From Advenella mimigardefordensis DPN7 (GTDB lineage: Bacteria; Pseudomonadota; Gammaproteobacteria; Burkholderiales; Burkholderiaceae_B): 64,000 nt of DNA. Shown here in pieces: positions 25,032 to 33,491 of this stretch (its first letter is position 1; each line of letters begins with the position of its first letter). The DNA is taken from positions 248,001-312,000 of the forward strand of contig NZ_CP003915.1 of NCBI RefSeq assembly GCF_000521505.1, read 5' to 3'. The notes beneath the pieces were generated by a model that was given only the letters and a program-made list of their open reading frames with translations, was not told the origin of the DNA and ran no database searches. Made by a program: the position numbers and the translations under genes.

Positions 25032-25292
25032 ATGGGTATTGTAAAAATCTCCGACCAGATGCATGAGAATTTGCGTCTGGCCAGTACGGCGTTAAGTCGT
25101 TCCATCAACGCACAGGCCGAGCACTGGATGCGTATTGGCATGCTGGCTGAAATGTATCCCGACCTTGATCATAGCGATCTGTGCCGTTTGCTGGTTCAGG
25201 CCGGGCAGGGTGGCTCGCTGGATCTGGGTGCCATCTCCACCATGGGCACAGCGGCCATCCGCGCGGGTGCATCGGCAGGAGCGCGTCAATGA
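25032..25292 (+). CDS. ParD-like antitoxin-family protein
   Basis: Small protein of 86 residues: MGIVKISDQMHENLRLAS followed by a short helix-rich body (ALSRSINAQAEHWMRIGMLAEMYPDL). The N-terminus (beta strand then two helices, with SRSINAQAEHWMRIG) fits the ribbon-helix-helix-like ParD-like family (type II antitoxin-like). The last codons overlap the ATG of a methionine aminopeptidase gene as ATGA (25289-25292), so the two are translationally coupled. No ParE-type or other classical toxin gene is adjacent. Likely role by fold: DNA binding and autoregulation at the palindrome upstream; that is inference. Confidence 0.75.
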   Translation: MGIVKISDQMHENLRLASTALSRSINAQAEHWMRIGMLAEMYPDLDHSDLCRLLVQAGQGGSLDLGAISTMGTAAIRAGASAGARQ

Positions 25293-26080
25293 ACCAGCGG
25301 GTTTCCATCAAGAGTGCCGAGGACATTGCCAAGGCACGCATCGCCGGCCGACTCGCGGCCGATGTGCTGCATATGATCGCGCCGCACGTGAAGGCTGGCG
25401 TGACCACCGATGAGCTGGATAGGCTGTGCAACGACTATATCGTCAATGTACAGAATACCATTCCCGCTAATGTCGGCTATCACGGTTTTCCCAAAACGGT
25501 GTGCACCTCGGTCAACCATGTCATCTGTCATGGCATTCCATCCGACAAGGTGCTGCGCAATGGCGATATCATCAATATCGATGTGGCCATCATCAAGGAC
25601 GGCTGGTTCGGTGATACCAGCCGTATGTACTTTGTGGGCGAGCCCGGGCCGCTGGCTAAGCGTCTGGTGCATACAACCTATGAAGCCATGCTGGCCGGTA
25701 TCCGGCAGGTGCGTCCCGGTGCCACGCTGGGCGATGTAGGCTACGCCATACAGAACGTTGCCCACCGCGAAGGATTCAGTATCGTACGCGAGTATTGCGG
25801 TCATGGTATCGGCCAGGTCTACCATGACGATCCGCAAGTGCTGCACTACGGGCGTCCCGGTGAAGGACTGCGGCTGCAGGAAGGCATGATGTTCACCATT
25901 GAGCCCATGATCAACGCCGGTAAACGCCACTCGCGACAACTGGCCGATGGCTGGACGGTGGTTACCAAAGACCATTCCCTGTCGGCGCAGTGGGAGCATA
26001 TGGTCGTGGTGACGGCCGATGGGTTCGAAGTGCTGACCCCCTGGCCGGAAGATCAGGAAGGCTACGAGCCCATCCGGTAA
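25289..26080 (+). CDS. map: Type I methionine aminopeptidase
   Basis: Cytosolic metalloprotease of 263 residues that removes the initiator Met from nascent proteins. All five metal ligands are visible: Asp in IDVAIIKDGWFGD (two Asp), His in CGHGIGQVYHDDP, Glu in FTIEPMI and Glu in SAQWEHMVVVT; the substrate-side His is in NHVICHGIP. AGGAG precedes the ATG, which overlaps the ParD-like stop codon. A housekeeping map usually sits beside rpsB elsewhere, so this is probably a second copy, tied to the antitoxin-like gene. Confidence 0.93.
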   Translation: MNQRVSIKSAEDIAKARIAGRLAADVLHMIAPHVKAGVTTDELDRLCNDYIVNVQNTIPANVGYHGFPKTVCTSVNHVICHGIPSDKVLRNGDIINIDVAIIKDGWFGDTSRMYFVGEPGPLAKRLVHTTYEAMLAGIRQVRPGATLGDVGYAIQNVAHREGFSIVREYCGHGIGQVYHDDPQVLHYGRPGEGLRLQEGMMFTIEPMINAGKRHSRQLADGWTVVTKDHSLSAQWEHMVVVTADGFEVLTPWPEDQEGYEPIR

Positions 26081-26215
26081 CGGCCGCGCGGGCAATGAGC
26101 CCGGTGTGAGCGCCAGTGATTCACTGCCCAGGTACTCCGTCAATCATGAGGCTTATGATTCTGGGGTACCATGTCGGTCGACGCATCTGGAACGCGTGAA
26201 GAACGCGACATTGCG

Positions 26216-26267
26216 GCCCGCAGTATCCCGGCGCGTTGCGCGCGCAGGAAGATGCGGGCTCTTTTTC
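26216..26267 (+). terminator. Rho-independent terminator after map
   Basis: GCCCGCA (26216-26222) pairs with TGCGGGC (26253-26259), with a further GC-rich hairpin in the loop, followed by TCTTTTTC. It ends the ParD-like/map operon about 140 bp downstream. Confidence 0.6.
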
Positions 26268-26297
26268 TATTATCCATTTTGTTCGGAATGACCTAGC

Positions 26298-27563
26298 ATG
26301 AGTTTTGATCCCGTTGACCACAATCTTGAACGCGGCCTGAAGAACCGTCGTCGTATCCTGGGCGATGCCTGGGTAGAGCGCTCTCTGAATGGCGCCAATG
26401 ATTTCAATGCCGAGTTCCAGCAATTGATTTCCCGCTTTGCATGGCATGAAATCTGGAGCCGGCCGGGTCTGGATCACAAGACGCGCCGTATTATTGTTTT
26501 GTCTATCACGATTGCGATGGGCCGGTGGGAAGAGTTTGAACTGCATGTGCGTGCTGCGCTTACGAGCGAAGAGCCATCGCGCATGACGCCGGATGAACTC
26601 AAGGAAGTGCTGATGCAGGCGGCCATTTATGCCGGTGTGCCTGCTGCCAACACTGCTTTCAGTCATGCCATGGCGATTCTGAAGGAAGTCGGGCCGCAGA
26701 TCGGTTACGCACCGCAAGCCTTTTCTCCTTTGGATGTCTCTCATTCCGGAACTGGGCAGGAAGGCCGTACAGCCAGTAAGCCGGCGTTGCACTACACGCT
26801 ACGCAGAGCCCGCAATGGCAAGGCAAAAAATACAGTTGTGTTAAGTCATGCACTGGGTTGCGACCTCACCATGTGGGATCGTCTGGCCAGCGAGCTGGCG
26901 GCCGATCATGACGTGATTGCCTACGATCATCGTGGTCATGGCAGTTCCGACGCACCTGAAGGGCTTTACCAAATGGCTGAACTGGCCGAGGACGCTGCAC
27001 GACTGCTGCGCGAACTGGACTGCGGCCCGGTGATCTGGATCGGCCTGTCGATGGGCGCCATGGTGGGTCAGGAACTGGCCTTGCGTCACCCTGAGTTACT
27101 GGTTGCACTTGTGATTGCCAATTCCACATCAGGTTACCCGCAAGCTGCGCGGGACAACTGGCGCCAGCGTATTGCCACAGTGCGAGAGCAGGGTGTTGAA
27201 GCCATTGCCGATGCCGTGATGCAGCGCTATTTTCACGATACTTTCCGCAGCGAACATGCCGGTGAAGTGGCGGCGTATCGCCGTCGTCTGCTCACAACCG
27301 ATATCGAGGGATATATTGGCTGCTGCAACGCTGTGGGCACCGTCGATACCACCGACAGACTCAAAAACCTGTCTCTGCCTGTCCTGGTGATCGCCGGGCG
27401 ACTGGATCAGGGAGCACCGCTGGAAATGTCGGAAATCATGACTCGCGAGATTGCCGGCGCGCAACTGGTGGTGCTGGAAGATGCGTCACACATTGCGGTT
27501 GTGGAGCAGCCCGAGACGTTTGCTGCGGCGGTAAAGCAGTTTGTGAATAAACAGCGCCAATAA
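26298..27563 (+). CDS. pcaCD: Fused 4-carboxymuconolactone decarboxylase / 3-oxoadipate enol-lactonase
   Basis: Two consecutive enzymes of the protocatechuate branch of the beta-ketoadipate pathway in one 421-residue chain. Residues about 1-135 are a PcaC-type decarboxylase (RFAWHEIWSRPGLDHKTRRI, MGRWEEFELHVRAAL, EVLMQAAIYAGVPAANTAF). After a linker of about 25 residues comes a PcaD-type alpha/beta hydrolase with nucleophile Ser in GLSMGAMVG, acid Asp in AGRLDQGAPL and His in DASHIAVVEQP. The order, decarboxylase first, is the reverse of actinobacterial PcaL as I know it. No other pca gene is in the window, so the rest of the pathway is elsewhere. The ribosome site is weak. Confidence 0.9.
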   Translation: MSFDPVDHNLERGLKNRRRILGDAWVERSLNGANDFNAEFQQLISRFAWHEIWSRPGLDHKTRRIIVLSITIAMGRWEEFELHVRAALTSEEPSRMTPDELKEVLMQAAIYAGVPAANTAFSHAMAILKEVGPQIGYAPQAFSPLDVSHSGTGQEGRTASKPALHYTLRRARNGKAKNTVVLSHALGCDLTMWDRLASELAADHDVIAYDHRGHGSSDAPEGLYQMAELAEDAARLLRELDCGPVIWIGLSMGAMVGQELALRHPELLVALVIANSTSGYPQAARDNWRQRIATVREQGVEAIADAVMQRYFHDTFRSEHAGEVAAYRRRLLTTDIEGYIGCCNAVGTVDTTDRLKNLSLPVLVIAGRLDQGAPLEMSEIMTREIAGAQLVVLEDASHIAVVEQPETFAAAVKQFVNKQRQ

Positions 27564-27687
27564 AAGTACGATAAGGGCTGCGACTGGATCAATGCCAGAT
27601 GCAGTTAGAGGTTCAAACATAGTGACGCTCATGACGGGTATCGCTACTTGAGACGTTTCAGATGTACGGTGAGACAGGAGATCGACA

Positions 27688-28050
27688 ATGAAAAAAGATC
27701 AGATCCAGACGAAGCGTGTATATGATGAACCTGCGGACAGTGACGGTTACCGGGTGCTGGTGGACCGTTTATGGCCGCGCGGGATTAAAAAAGAAGCGCT
27801 TAAGCACGATCTCTGGCTCAAAGAAATCACCCCCAGCAGTGCATTGCGTAAATGGTTTCATGAGAACGCTGAGCAATGGGCTGAGTTCAGGCAACGCTAT
27901 TATGCAGAACTGGATGACCAGCCGGCAGCGGTGCAGCAACTGATCGATCAATCACAACAGCAGCGTGTAACCCTGTTGTATGCGGCAAAAGACGAACAGC
28001 ACAATAACGCCAATGTATTGCGGGATTATCTGCGGGCGCATGCGAAATAA
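27688..28050 (+). CDS. DUF488-family protein
   Basis: Conserved cytosolic protein of 120 residues in the DUF488 (YeaO-like) family. The characteristic beginning KRVYDEPADSDGYRVLVDRLWPRGIKKEAL and the WFHENAEQWAEF segment are present, as is the closing LLYAAKDEQHNNANVL. The family's role is not established. It is preceded by GGAGATCGACA and followed by a strong terminator; it appears monocistronic. Confidence 0.9.
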   Translation: MKKDQIQTKRVYDEPADSDGYRVLVDRLWPRGIKKEALKHDLWLKEITPSSALRKWFHENAEQWAEFRQRYYAELDDQPAAVQQLIDQSQQQRVTLLYAAKDEQHNNANVLRDYLRAHAK

Positions 28051-28083
28051 GCCCGGCATCGTAGTCCACATCAGTACAAAAAA

Positions 28084-28132
28084 GCCCCGATGGCATCTGT
28101 CATAGACAGGCGTTATCGGGGCGGTTTTTTTT
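28084..28132 (+). terminator. Rho-independent terminator after the DUF488 gene
   Basis: GCCCCGAT (28084-28091) pairs with ATCGGGGC (28115-28122), an inner CTGT/ACAG pair lies in the loop, and GGTTTTTTTT follows. An A-run on the 5' side (28078-28083) gives a T-run for the convergent gcd-like gene, so it may act both ways. Confidence 0.8.
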
Positions 28133-28193
28133 GGGGCGTTGTAGCAGGCAGGACCGCCTTGCAGACGCCATACCCGCCACGTTATTTCATCTG

Positions 28194-30674
28194 CTATTGT
28201 CCCTTGTTGGCATCATCAGGCAGCGCATAGGCAATGATGTAGTCACCGCGATCGGGAGACTGTCTGGCGCCGCCTGCGTTGATCAGAATGTACTGTTTCC
28301 CGGTCCTGGGAGAAATGTACGACATGGGGCCGGACTGGCTGCCTACAGGCAGACGTGATTTCCAGATTTCCTTGCCGGTGGATGAATCATAGGCGCGCAG
28401 ATAAAAGTCCTGAGTACCTGCGAAAAACAGCAGACCGGCCTGGGTTGCCAGCGATGGTCCCAAAGTGGGCATGCCGATAGGTATGGGCATACCCATGCGA
28501 ATACCCAGCGGACCCGTATCCTGGACGGTACCCACCGGAACCTGCCAGACGATCTTGCGGGTTTTCAGATCAATGGCGGTCATGGTACCAAATGGCGGTT
28601 TCTGGCAGGGGATGCCTAACTGCGACAGGAAGCGCTCGCGCATGGCGCCATACGGCGTTCCGTCCTGGGGTACAACGCCCATTTCAATGCCGCTGGCACC
28701 CGCACCCACTTTATCGCGGGGGATCATGTAATTAGCCAGGCCCAGCCGCATGTCATTAACAAACATGTAGTTGGTGGTCGGATCTACCGAGACGCCACCC
28801 CAGTTCATACCGCCGAGTGAGCCGGGAAACTGCAGGGCACGGTCTTCTCCCGGTGGCGTATATACACCCTCGTGACGCATGCCCTTGAACTGAATCCGGC
28901 ACAGTAACTGGTCGAAGGCGGTCGCACCCCACATATCGGATTCTTTTAAGGTCTGGTTGCCGATGGACGGCATGCCCACAGAAAACGGTTGAGTGGCAGA
29001 GTAGCGTTCGCCCTTCACGTTGCCCTGAGGTACCTGTTTTTCCTGAACCTGCGCCAGCGGCTCGCCGGTAATGCGGTCCAGCATGAAGATTTCCCCCTGT
29101 TTGGTCACTTGTACCAGGGCGAAATGGGTACCGCCTTTGCCATCAGGGATGTCATAAAGCAATGGCTGTGCAGGCAGATCAAAGTCCCACAGGTCGTGGT
29201 GGGTGGTTTGGAAGTGCCAGCGTACTTTGCCGGATTTAACATCCAGTGCAACGATGGATGAACTGTATTTGTCGTCCAGTTCAGTGCGCTGGCCGGCATA
29301 AAAGTCTGGTGTCGCATTGCCGGTAGGCAAATAGACCAGGCCGAGCTTGGCGTCGTAGGACATGGCAGACCATACGTTCGGTGTGCCACGGGTGTATGTC
29401 TGGCCTTCCGCAGGCGTGCCGGTCATGTCCGGATTGCCCGGGTCCCACGCCCATTCCAGGTTGCCGGAAATAACATTGAAGGCACGGACCACGCCTGGCG
29501 GTTCGTCTACTGAAAAGTTGTCAGCAACACGACCGCCGACAATCACCACATGACCCGCAACCAGTGGTGTCGACGTTTGCTGGTAGTAGCCGTCTTTGAC
29601 CTCACCCATGCCCACTTTCAGGTTGACGGTACCCATATTACCGAACTCGGAGCAGGGTTGGCCGTTGTCGGCATTAATGGCGATCAGGCGGGCATCGGTG
29701 GTGGGCAGAAACAGGCGCCGTGGGCAGGTGACTGCGTTGGCCGGCTGGCTGGATGGCATGGTGTCTGCAGGTATTGTGCCTTCGGCTATCGCGTTATTCT
29801 GTTCGCCTGTGGCCTGGGCGCCTTCGGCGCTGGCCAGGGCTACGGTATGGGCACTGGCGGTTGCATCGAAATACCCCAGACCGCGGCAGCGTTGCCAGTT
29901 GGGAGCTGTGGCCTGAGCATCGTAACGCCATTTTTCCTTGCCGGTGTCGACGTCCAGTGCCAGCACTTTGCTATAGGGTGTGCACACATAGAGTGTGTCG
30001 CCGATTTGCAAAGGTGTATTCTGGTCTTCGGCGCCCGATCCCGTACTCTCCGGAATATCGCCGGTGCGGGCAGTCCAGGCCACTTGCAGTTTGCCGATAT
30101 TGCTCTTGTTGATCTGGTCCATGGCCACAAAGCGCGTTCCGCTTGTAGTGTTGCCCCAATGTTCCCAGTTGGTCGGCGCATCGTTGCGGTCTACTTTGGT
30201 GACGGGTGCAATATGCTCTGCCTCAAGGACCGATTTCGGGAAAAAGAAGAGGGTGAACGTACCGACAAGGCCGATGGCAAGGACTGCCGAGGCCCAGCGC
30301 GTGATGCGGCAGGGCGCTTTGCCCCGGGCGCGGCGCAAGGCAGGAACCGCCAGCGTAACCAGAAAAGCCAGAACGGCAAAGGCAAAGACGCGCGCGACCA
30401 ATGGCCAGAATTCCCAGCCTGCTTCCCATACCGCCCAGACAAGCGTGGCAATAAACGCCAGGGCATACAGCCACGCACCCAGCAGACTCTGTTTCCAGAG
30501 CAGGTAGCCTGACAGCAGCAGCGCCAGACCCATCAATACATAATAAATACTCCCACCCAGCACGGCCAGCCAGGCACCGGCGCCGGTCATGAACAGGCCG
30601 ATCAGAATAAGGAGCACTGCCAGCACCTTAAGGCCGGCGGCAGCGATGCCGGAAATGGGTCTGCGTTCGTCCAT
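28194..30674 (-). CDS. gcd: Membrane-bound PQQ-dependent dehydrogenase, glucose/quinate/shikimate family
   Basis: Quinoprotein of 826 residues anchored by about five N-terminal membrane helices (residues 12-150), with a periplasmic eight-bladed propeller. It oxidises glucose to gluconolactone, or quinate/shikimate in close relatives, and reduces ubiquinone. The sequence follows E. coli Gcd closely: NTPLQIGDTLYVCTP, CPRRLFLPTTDARLIAINA, the catalytic Asp497 in HHDLWDFDLPAQP, DMWGATAFDQLLCRI and GDYIIAYALPDD. An insertion of about 40 residues rich in Ala/Gly/Gln follows RGLGYFDATA. A PcaC-PcaD gene 630 bp away makes quinate oxidation a real alternative. AGGAGGGG precedes the ATG. It lies 162 bp downstream of the PqqU-like receptor on the same strand. 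Confidence 0.9.
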   Translation of the reverse strand: MDERRPISGIAAAGLKVLAVLLILIGLFMTGAGAWLAVLGGSIYYVLMGLALLLSGYLLWKQSLLGAWLYALAFIATLVWAVWEAGWEFWPLVARVFAFAVLAFLVTLAVPALRRARGKAPCRITRWASAVLAIGLVGTFTLFFFPKSVLEAEHIAPVTKVDRNDAPTNWEHWGNTTSGTRFVAMDQINKSNIGKLQVAWTARTGDIPESTGSGAEDQNTPLQIGDTLYVCTPYSKVLALDVDTGKEKWRYDAQATAPNWQRCRGLGYFDATASAHTVALASAEGAQATGEQNNAIAEGTIPADTMPSSQPANAVTCPRRLFLPTTDARLIAINADNGQPCSEFGNMGTVNLKVGMGEVKDGYYQQTSTPLVAGHVVIVGGRVADNFSVDEPPGVVRAFNVISGNLEWAWDPGNPDMTGTPAEGQTYTRGTPNVWSAMSYDAKLGLVYLPTGNATPDFYAGQRTELDDKYSSSIVALDVKSGKVRWHFQTTHHDLWDFDLPAQPLLYDIPDGKGGTHFALVQVTKQGEIFMLDRITGEPLAQVQEKQVPQGNVKGERYSATQPFSVGMPSIGNQTLKESDMWGATAFDQLLCRIQFKGMRHEGVYTPPGEDRALQFPGSLGGMNWGGVSVDPTTNYMFVNDMRLGLANYMIPRDKVGAGASGIEMGVVPQDGTPYGAMRERFLSQLGIPCQKPPFGTMTAIDLKTRKIVWQVPVGTVQDTGPLGIRMGMPIPIGMPTLGPSLATQAGLLFFAGTQDFYLRAYDSSTGKEIWKSRLPVGSQSGPMSYISPRTGKQYILINAGGARQSPDRGDYIIAYALPDDANKGQ

Positions 30675-30836
30675 TGTATTCCCCTCCTGAAACAGACAAC
30701 TTAACTACGATGATTACTTTGGGCTTTGTGGCAGCGTGAGGCGCAATGCCGCGCCAGCAGGCGGCGCTGACAGCGCCAGCTTGTGCCGCCGATCAGGTCA
30801 GGTGCGCGCCGGGCAAAAGATAAAGCTATTCTAACG

Positions 30837-33032
30837 CTAAAAACGGTAACTGACCGTCATGCCCGCGGTCCAGTTTCTGCCGGGTGCAGGTTCATAATAA
30901 CGTTTATTGGCATCGTTAATGATGACTGATCCCGCATAACGGGCATTGAACACGTTGTCCAGGCGCCCGAAGGCATTGACCGTCCACTGATCGCGTTTCC
31001 ACGTGTAGCCCGTGTGCAGACCGGTAACCACTGCCGAAGGAGCCGATTCGCTATTTTGGTCGCTCACGTAAACTTTACCCAAATAATCAACATCGACACC
31101 GCCGTTCCAGCCTTGTTCCGGTTCCCATGCCAATGATGCGGTCGCCGTATTGCGGGCGATGCCGGGGATCAGGTTGCCGGCAGGCACCTCTGGGTTGCTG
31201 CCAGCGCAGGTGCCGGAGCAAAAGCTGTCGCGATAGCGGGCGTGCAGATAAGTATATGAAAGACGGGCATGCAGATGGCGGTAAAACCGTGCATCCCAGG
31301 CCAGTTCGACACCATCGCGCAGGGTACGGCCTGCATTCTGATAAGTGGTGCGCCCACCGGAAGCCCCTGCGCTTACGATTTCATCCTTGGTGTAGGTGCG
31401 AAACACGGCCGCTGTTAGTTGTCCGTTCAGGACATTGTTGGCCTTAAGCCCCGCTTCCAGCGTTGTATTGACCGACGGTTTCAGACCAAAGTTCAGGCCC
31501 GGTTCGTTATCGTTACGGTATGACAGTTCGTTGAAGGTGGGGGTTTCAAAGCCGCGGCCCGCCGTGACGTAGAGCGACAGATCGGGTGTCGCCTGGTAAT
31601 TCAGGGCGATGACGGGCAGCAGTTTGCTGTAGTTGGCCGTGCCGCTGTCGTCAGCATTGCCATTTGTGATGTAGCGGTCAGAGGACTTGAAATGGACGTT
31701 GCTGTAGCGCAGGCCGGCATCCAGTGTCCAGCGCTCGGCGAAGTTCCACGATGCCTGTACGTAAGGATCCAGGTTCCAGACGTTGTTGATTTCATCGCGC
31801 CGCAGGTTACCCTGCACGCCAAGCTGGTCGCCGATAAAATTCTCATAACCTTTACGTGCTTCGCGCATCGTGTCCCAGGCCACGCCGGCGACCAGAGTGA
31901 GCGGCCGGTCGGCCAGCGAGACATGCGAGGTGAGGCGGACATCTGCCCCCCCGTATTGCCGTTTGAGCCAGATCACACCGCCCGAATGGGATGGCGCACG
32001 TTGCGGGCCGATAGGAATGGATAGAAACTGCTTCGTTTCGCGTTCGCCGTAGTAGCCCATGATGCGCAGATCAGTCCGGTCGGACAAGGGCTGGTCATAG
32101 ACCAGCCCCCCTTGAGTCTGCTTGGTGGTTTTGCGTACGTTGTAGGTTTGCGCATTGGGAGACGACGACCGTGGATCGTTTTCGAATTCGTCCCGTGTCA
32201 GCCCCTGTGGGTCATCGGCCGATAGATCGACGTGATTGAGCAGCAGGCTCAGGTGGCCGTCCTGGCCCACATTCAGGCCGAGTTTGGCATTGACCTGGTT
32301 TTTCTCGGCCTTGCTATGTTCGCGGTAACCGTCAGTACGGAAATGGTTTGTGCTCAGCAGATAGTCTATCGCGCCGGGGCCATCGCCACGAGAACCTGAC
32401 GCCTTCATGCCATAACGCAACTGACCGTAGCTGCCGGCGGCAAACGACGGTGTCAGGGTGAGCGGCCCTTCGCCGGTTTCAGTTTCGGTTAGCAGCACGC
32501 CGCCCGAAGAGTTGCCGTAAAGCGTGGAAAACGGCCCGCGCAGGACTTCGGCCGAATCAATTGACGACAAGTCGATATTGGACGTTTGACCCTGCCCGTC
32601 TGGCATGGTAGCCGGAATGCCGTCCACATACAGGCGGATGCCGCGTACGCCAAAGGCGGAGCGGGCGCCGAAGCCGCGAATGCCTACCTGCAGATCCTGT
32701 GCATAGTTCTCCCGGTTGCGTACGGATAGCCCCGGGATGCCGCGCAAGCCTTCGGACAGATTGACCTGCATTTCGTTCGCACGGATTTGCGCGCCGTCGA
32801 TGACGCTGATCGATGCCGGTATTTCACTGGCAGGGCGATCCATGCGGGTGCTGGTGGCCACAATGGGCGACAGCTCGGTAACGGGGGCGTCTGGCGTGGC
32901 AGCGGCAGGGACCGCTTCCTGCGTGGCTGTGACCGCTGGAACTGTTGTTACCGGCTGGGCGCCTGCTGTGCAGGTAAATAGCGAGAATAGGCAGCCGGCC
33001 ACAACCGTGGGCTTCAAAGTAGGCGAACTCAT
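30837..33032 (-). CDS. pqqU: TonB-dependent outer-membrane receptor, PqqU (YncD)-like, probable PQQ importer
   Basis: Outer-membrane beta-barrel receptor, 731 residues from the chosen start. A signal peptide ends near AGA-QPV; a Pro/Ala-rich region precedes the TonB-box/plug domain (MDRPASEIPASISVIDGAQI, VGIRGFGARSAFGVRGIRLYVDGIPATMPDGQGQTSNID, RGPFSTLYGNSSGGV), and the barrel ends in SYRF. The plug and barrel segments GYENF, GRGFETPTFNELSYR, GLNFGLKPS and RYYEPAPGRNW match my recollection of E. coli YncD/PqqU, which takes up PQQ. The neighbouring gcd-like gene on the same strand supports that role. An in-frame ATG at 33084-33086 would add 18 residues; I prefer 33030-33032 because it puts the signal peptide at the N-terminus, though its ribosome site is weak. 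Confidence 0.85.
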   Translation of the reverse strand: MSSPTLKPTVVAGCLFSLFTCTAGAQPVTTVPAVTATQEAVPAAATPDAPVTELSPIVATSTRMDRPASEIPASISVIDGAQIRANEMQVNLSEGLRGIPGLSVRNRENYAQDLQVGIRGFGARSAFGVRGIRLYVDGIPATMPDGQGQTSNIDLSSIDSAEVLRGPFSTLYGNSSGGVLLTETETGEGPLTLTPSFAAGSYGQLRYGMKASGSRGDGPGAIDYLLSTNHFRTDGYREHSKAEKNQVNAKLGLNVGQDGHLSLLLNHVDLSADDPQGLTRDEFENDPRSSSPNAQTYNVRKTTKQTQGGLVYDQPLSDRTDLRIMGYYGERETKQFLSIPIGPQRAPSHSGGVIWLKRQYGGADVRLTSHVSLADRPLTLVAGVAWDTMREARKGYENFIGDQLGVQGNLRRDEINNVWNLDPYVQASWNFAERWTLDAGLRYSNVHFKSSDRYITNGNADDSGTANYSKLLPVIALNYQATPDLSLYVTAGRGFETPTFNELSYRNDNEPGLNFGLKPSVNTTLEAGLKANNVLNGQLTAAVFRTYTKDEIVSAGASGGRTTYQNAGRTLRDGVELAWDARFYRHLHARLSYTYLHARYRDSFCSGTCAGSNPEVPAGNLIPGIARNTATASLAWEPEQGWNGGVDVDYLGKVYVSDQNSESAPSAVVTGLHTGYTWKRDQWTVNAFGRLDNVFNARYAGSVIINDANKRYYEPAPGRNWTAGMTVSYRF

Positions 33033-33491
33033 GGACAACTCATACAAATTAGTGGGGCAGAAAGCAGGCCTGACGACACGTCTCATCCGGGCTACGGCTA
33101 CATCCGCCGGGTTGAACGAGATATGTCTGTTAAAGGCCCTGTTATGTCCGTTTTGTAACGAACTTAACTCTTGTTACGTTCTATGATAACCCGCCAGGCT
33201 ACCTGCAGGACCAAACATGAATCAAATACTTATTCTCGCAGATGTATGGCGATCGTTTTGTCTTCGCCGCTATGGCGATAAACGCCTGACAGTCTGATGG
33301 GTTACGTCATTCAACGATGATTGCCGGGGTTTGTACTGAGCAGTGTTGCGAAACAGCCACTTGCCATGGGTGTGATATGGGTTTGTTCGATATGTCTGGC
33401 CGATATTTGATATCGCATCACGAGTGCGCTAATAGCGCGGATATTCGTTCAATCCACTATAAAATACCCTCAACAAATCAAGAGGTGGATT
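33033..33491. other. Divergent intergenic region between the PqqU-like and IclR genes
   Basis: No supported gene in 459 nt. A perfect inverted repeat CGATAT-N3-ATATCG lies at 33401-33415, about 80 bp upstream of the IclR start, and TATAAAAT near 33460 could be its -10 element. GTAAC/GTTAC arms flank 33160-33178 near the receptor side. No Fur-type box is convincing, in keeping with a non-iron substrate for the receptor. Confidence 0.5.

Noticed and set aside
30837-33032. Ferric-siderophore receptor identity for the TonB-dependent receptor
   Set aside because: No Fur-like box seen upstream, no siderophore genes beside it, and the sequence resembles PqqU/YncD in many segments; the iron importer at 1-1517 is far away.
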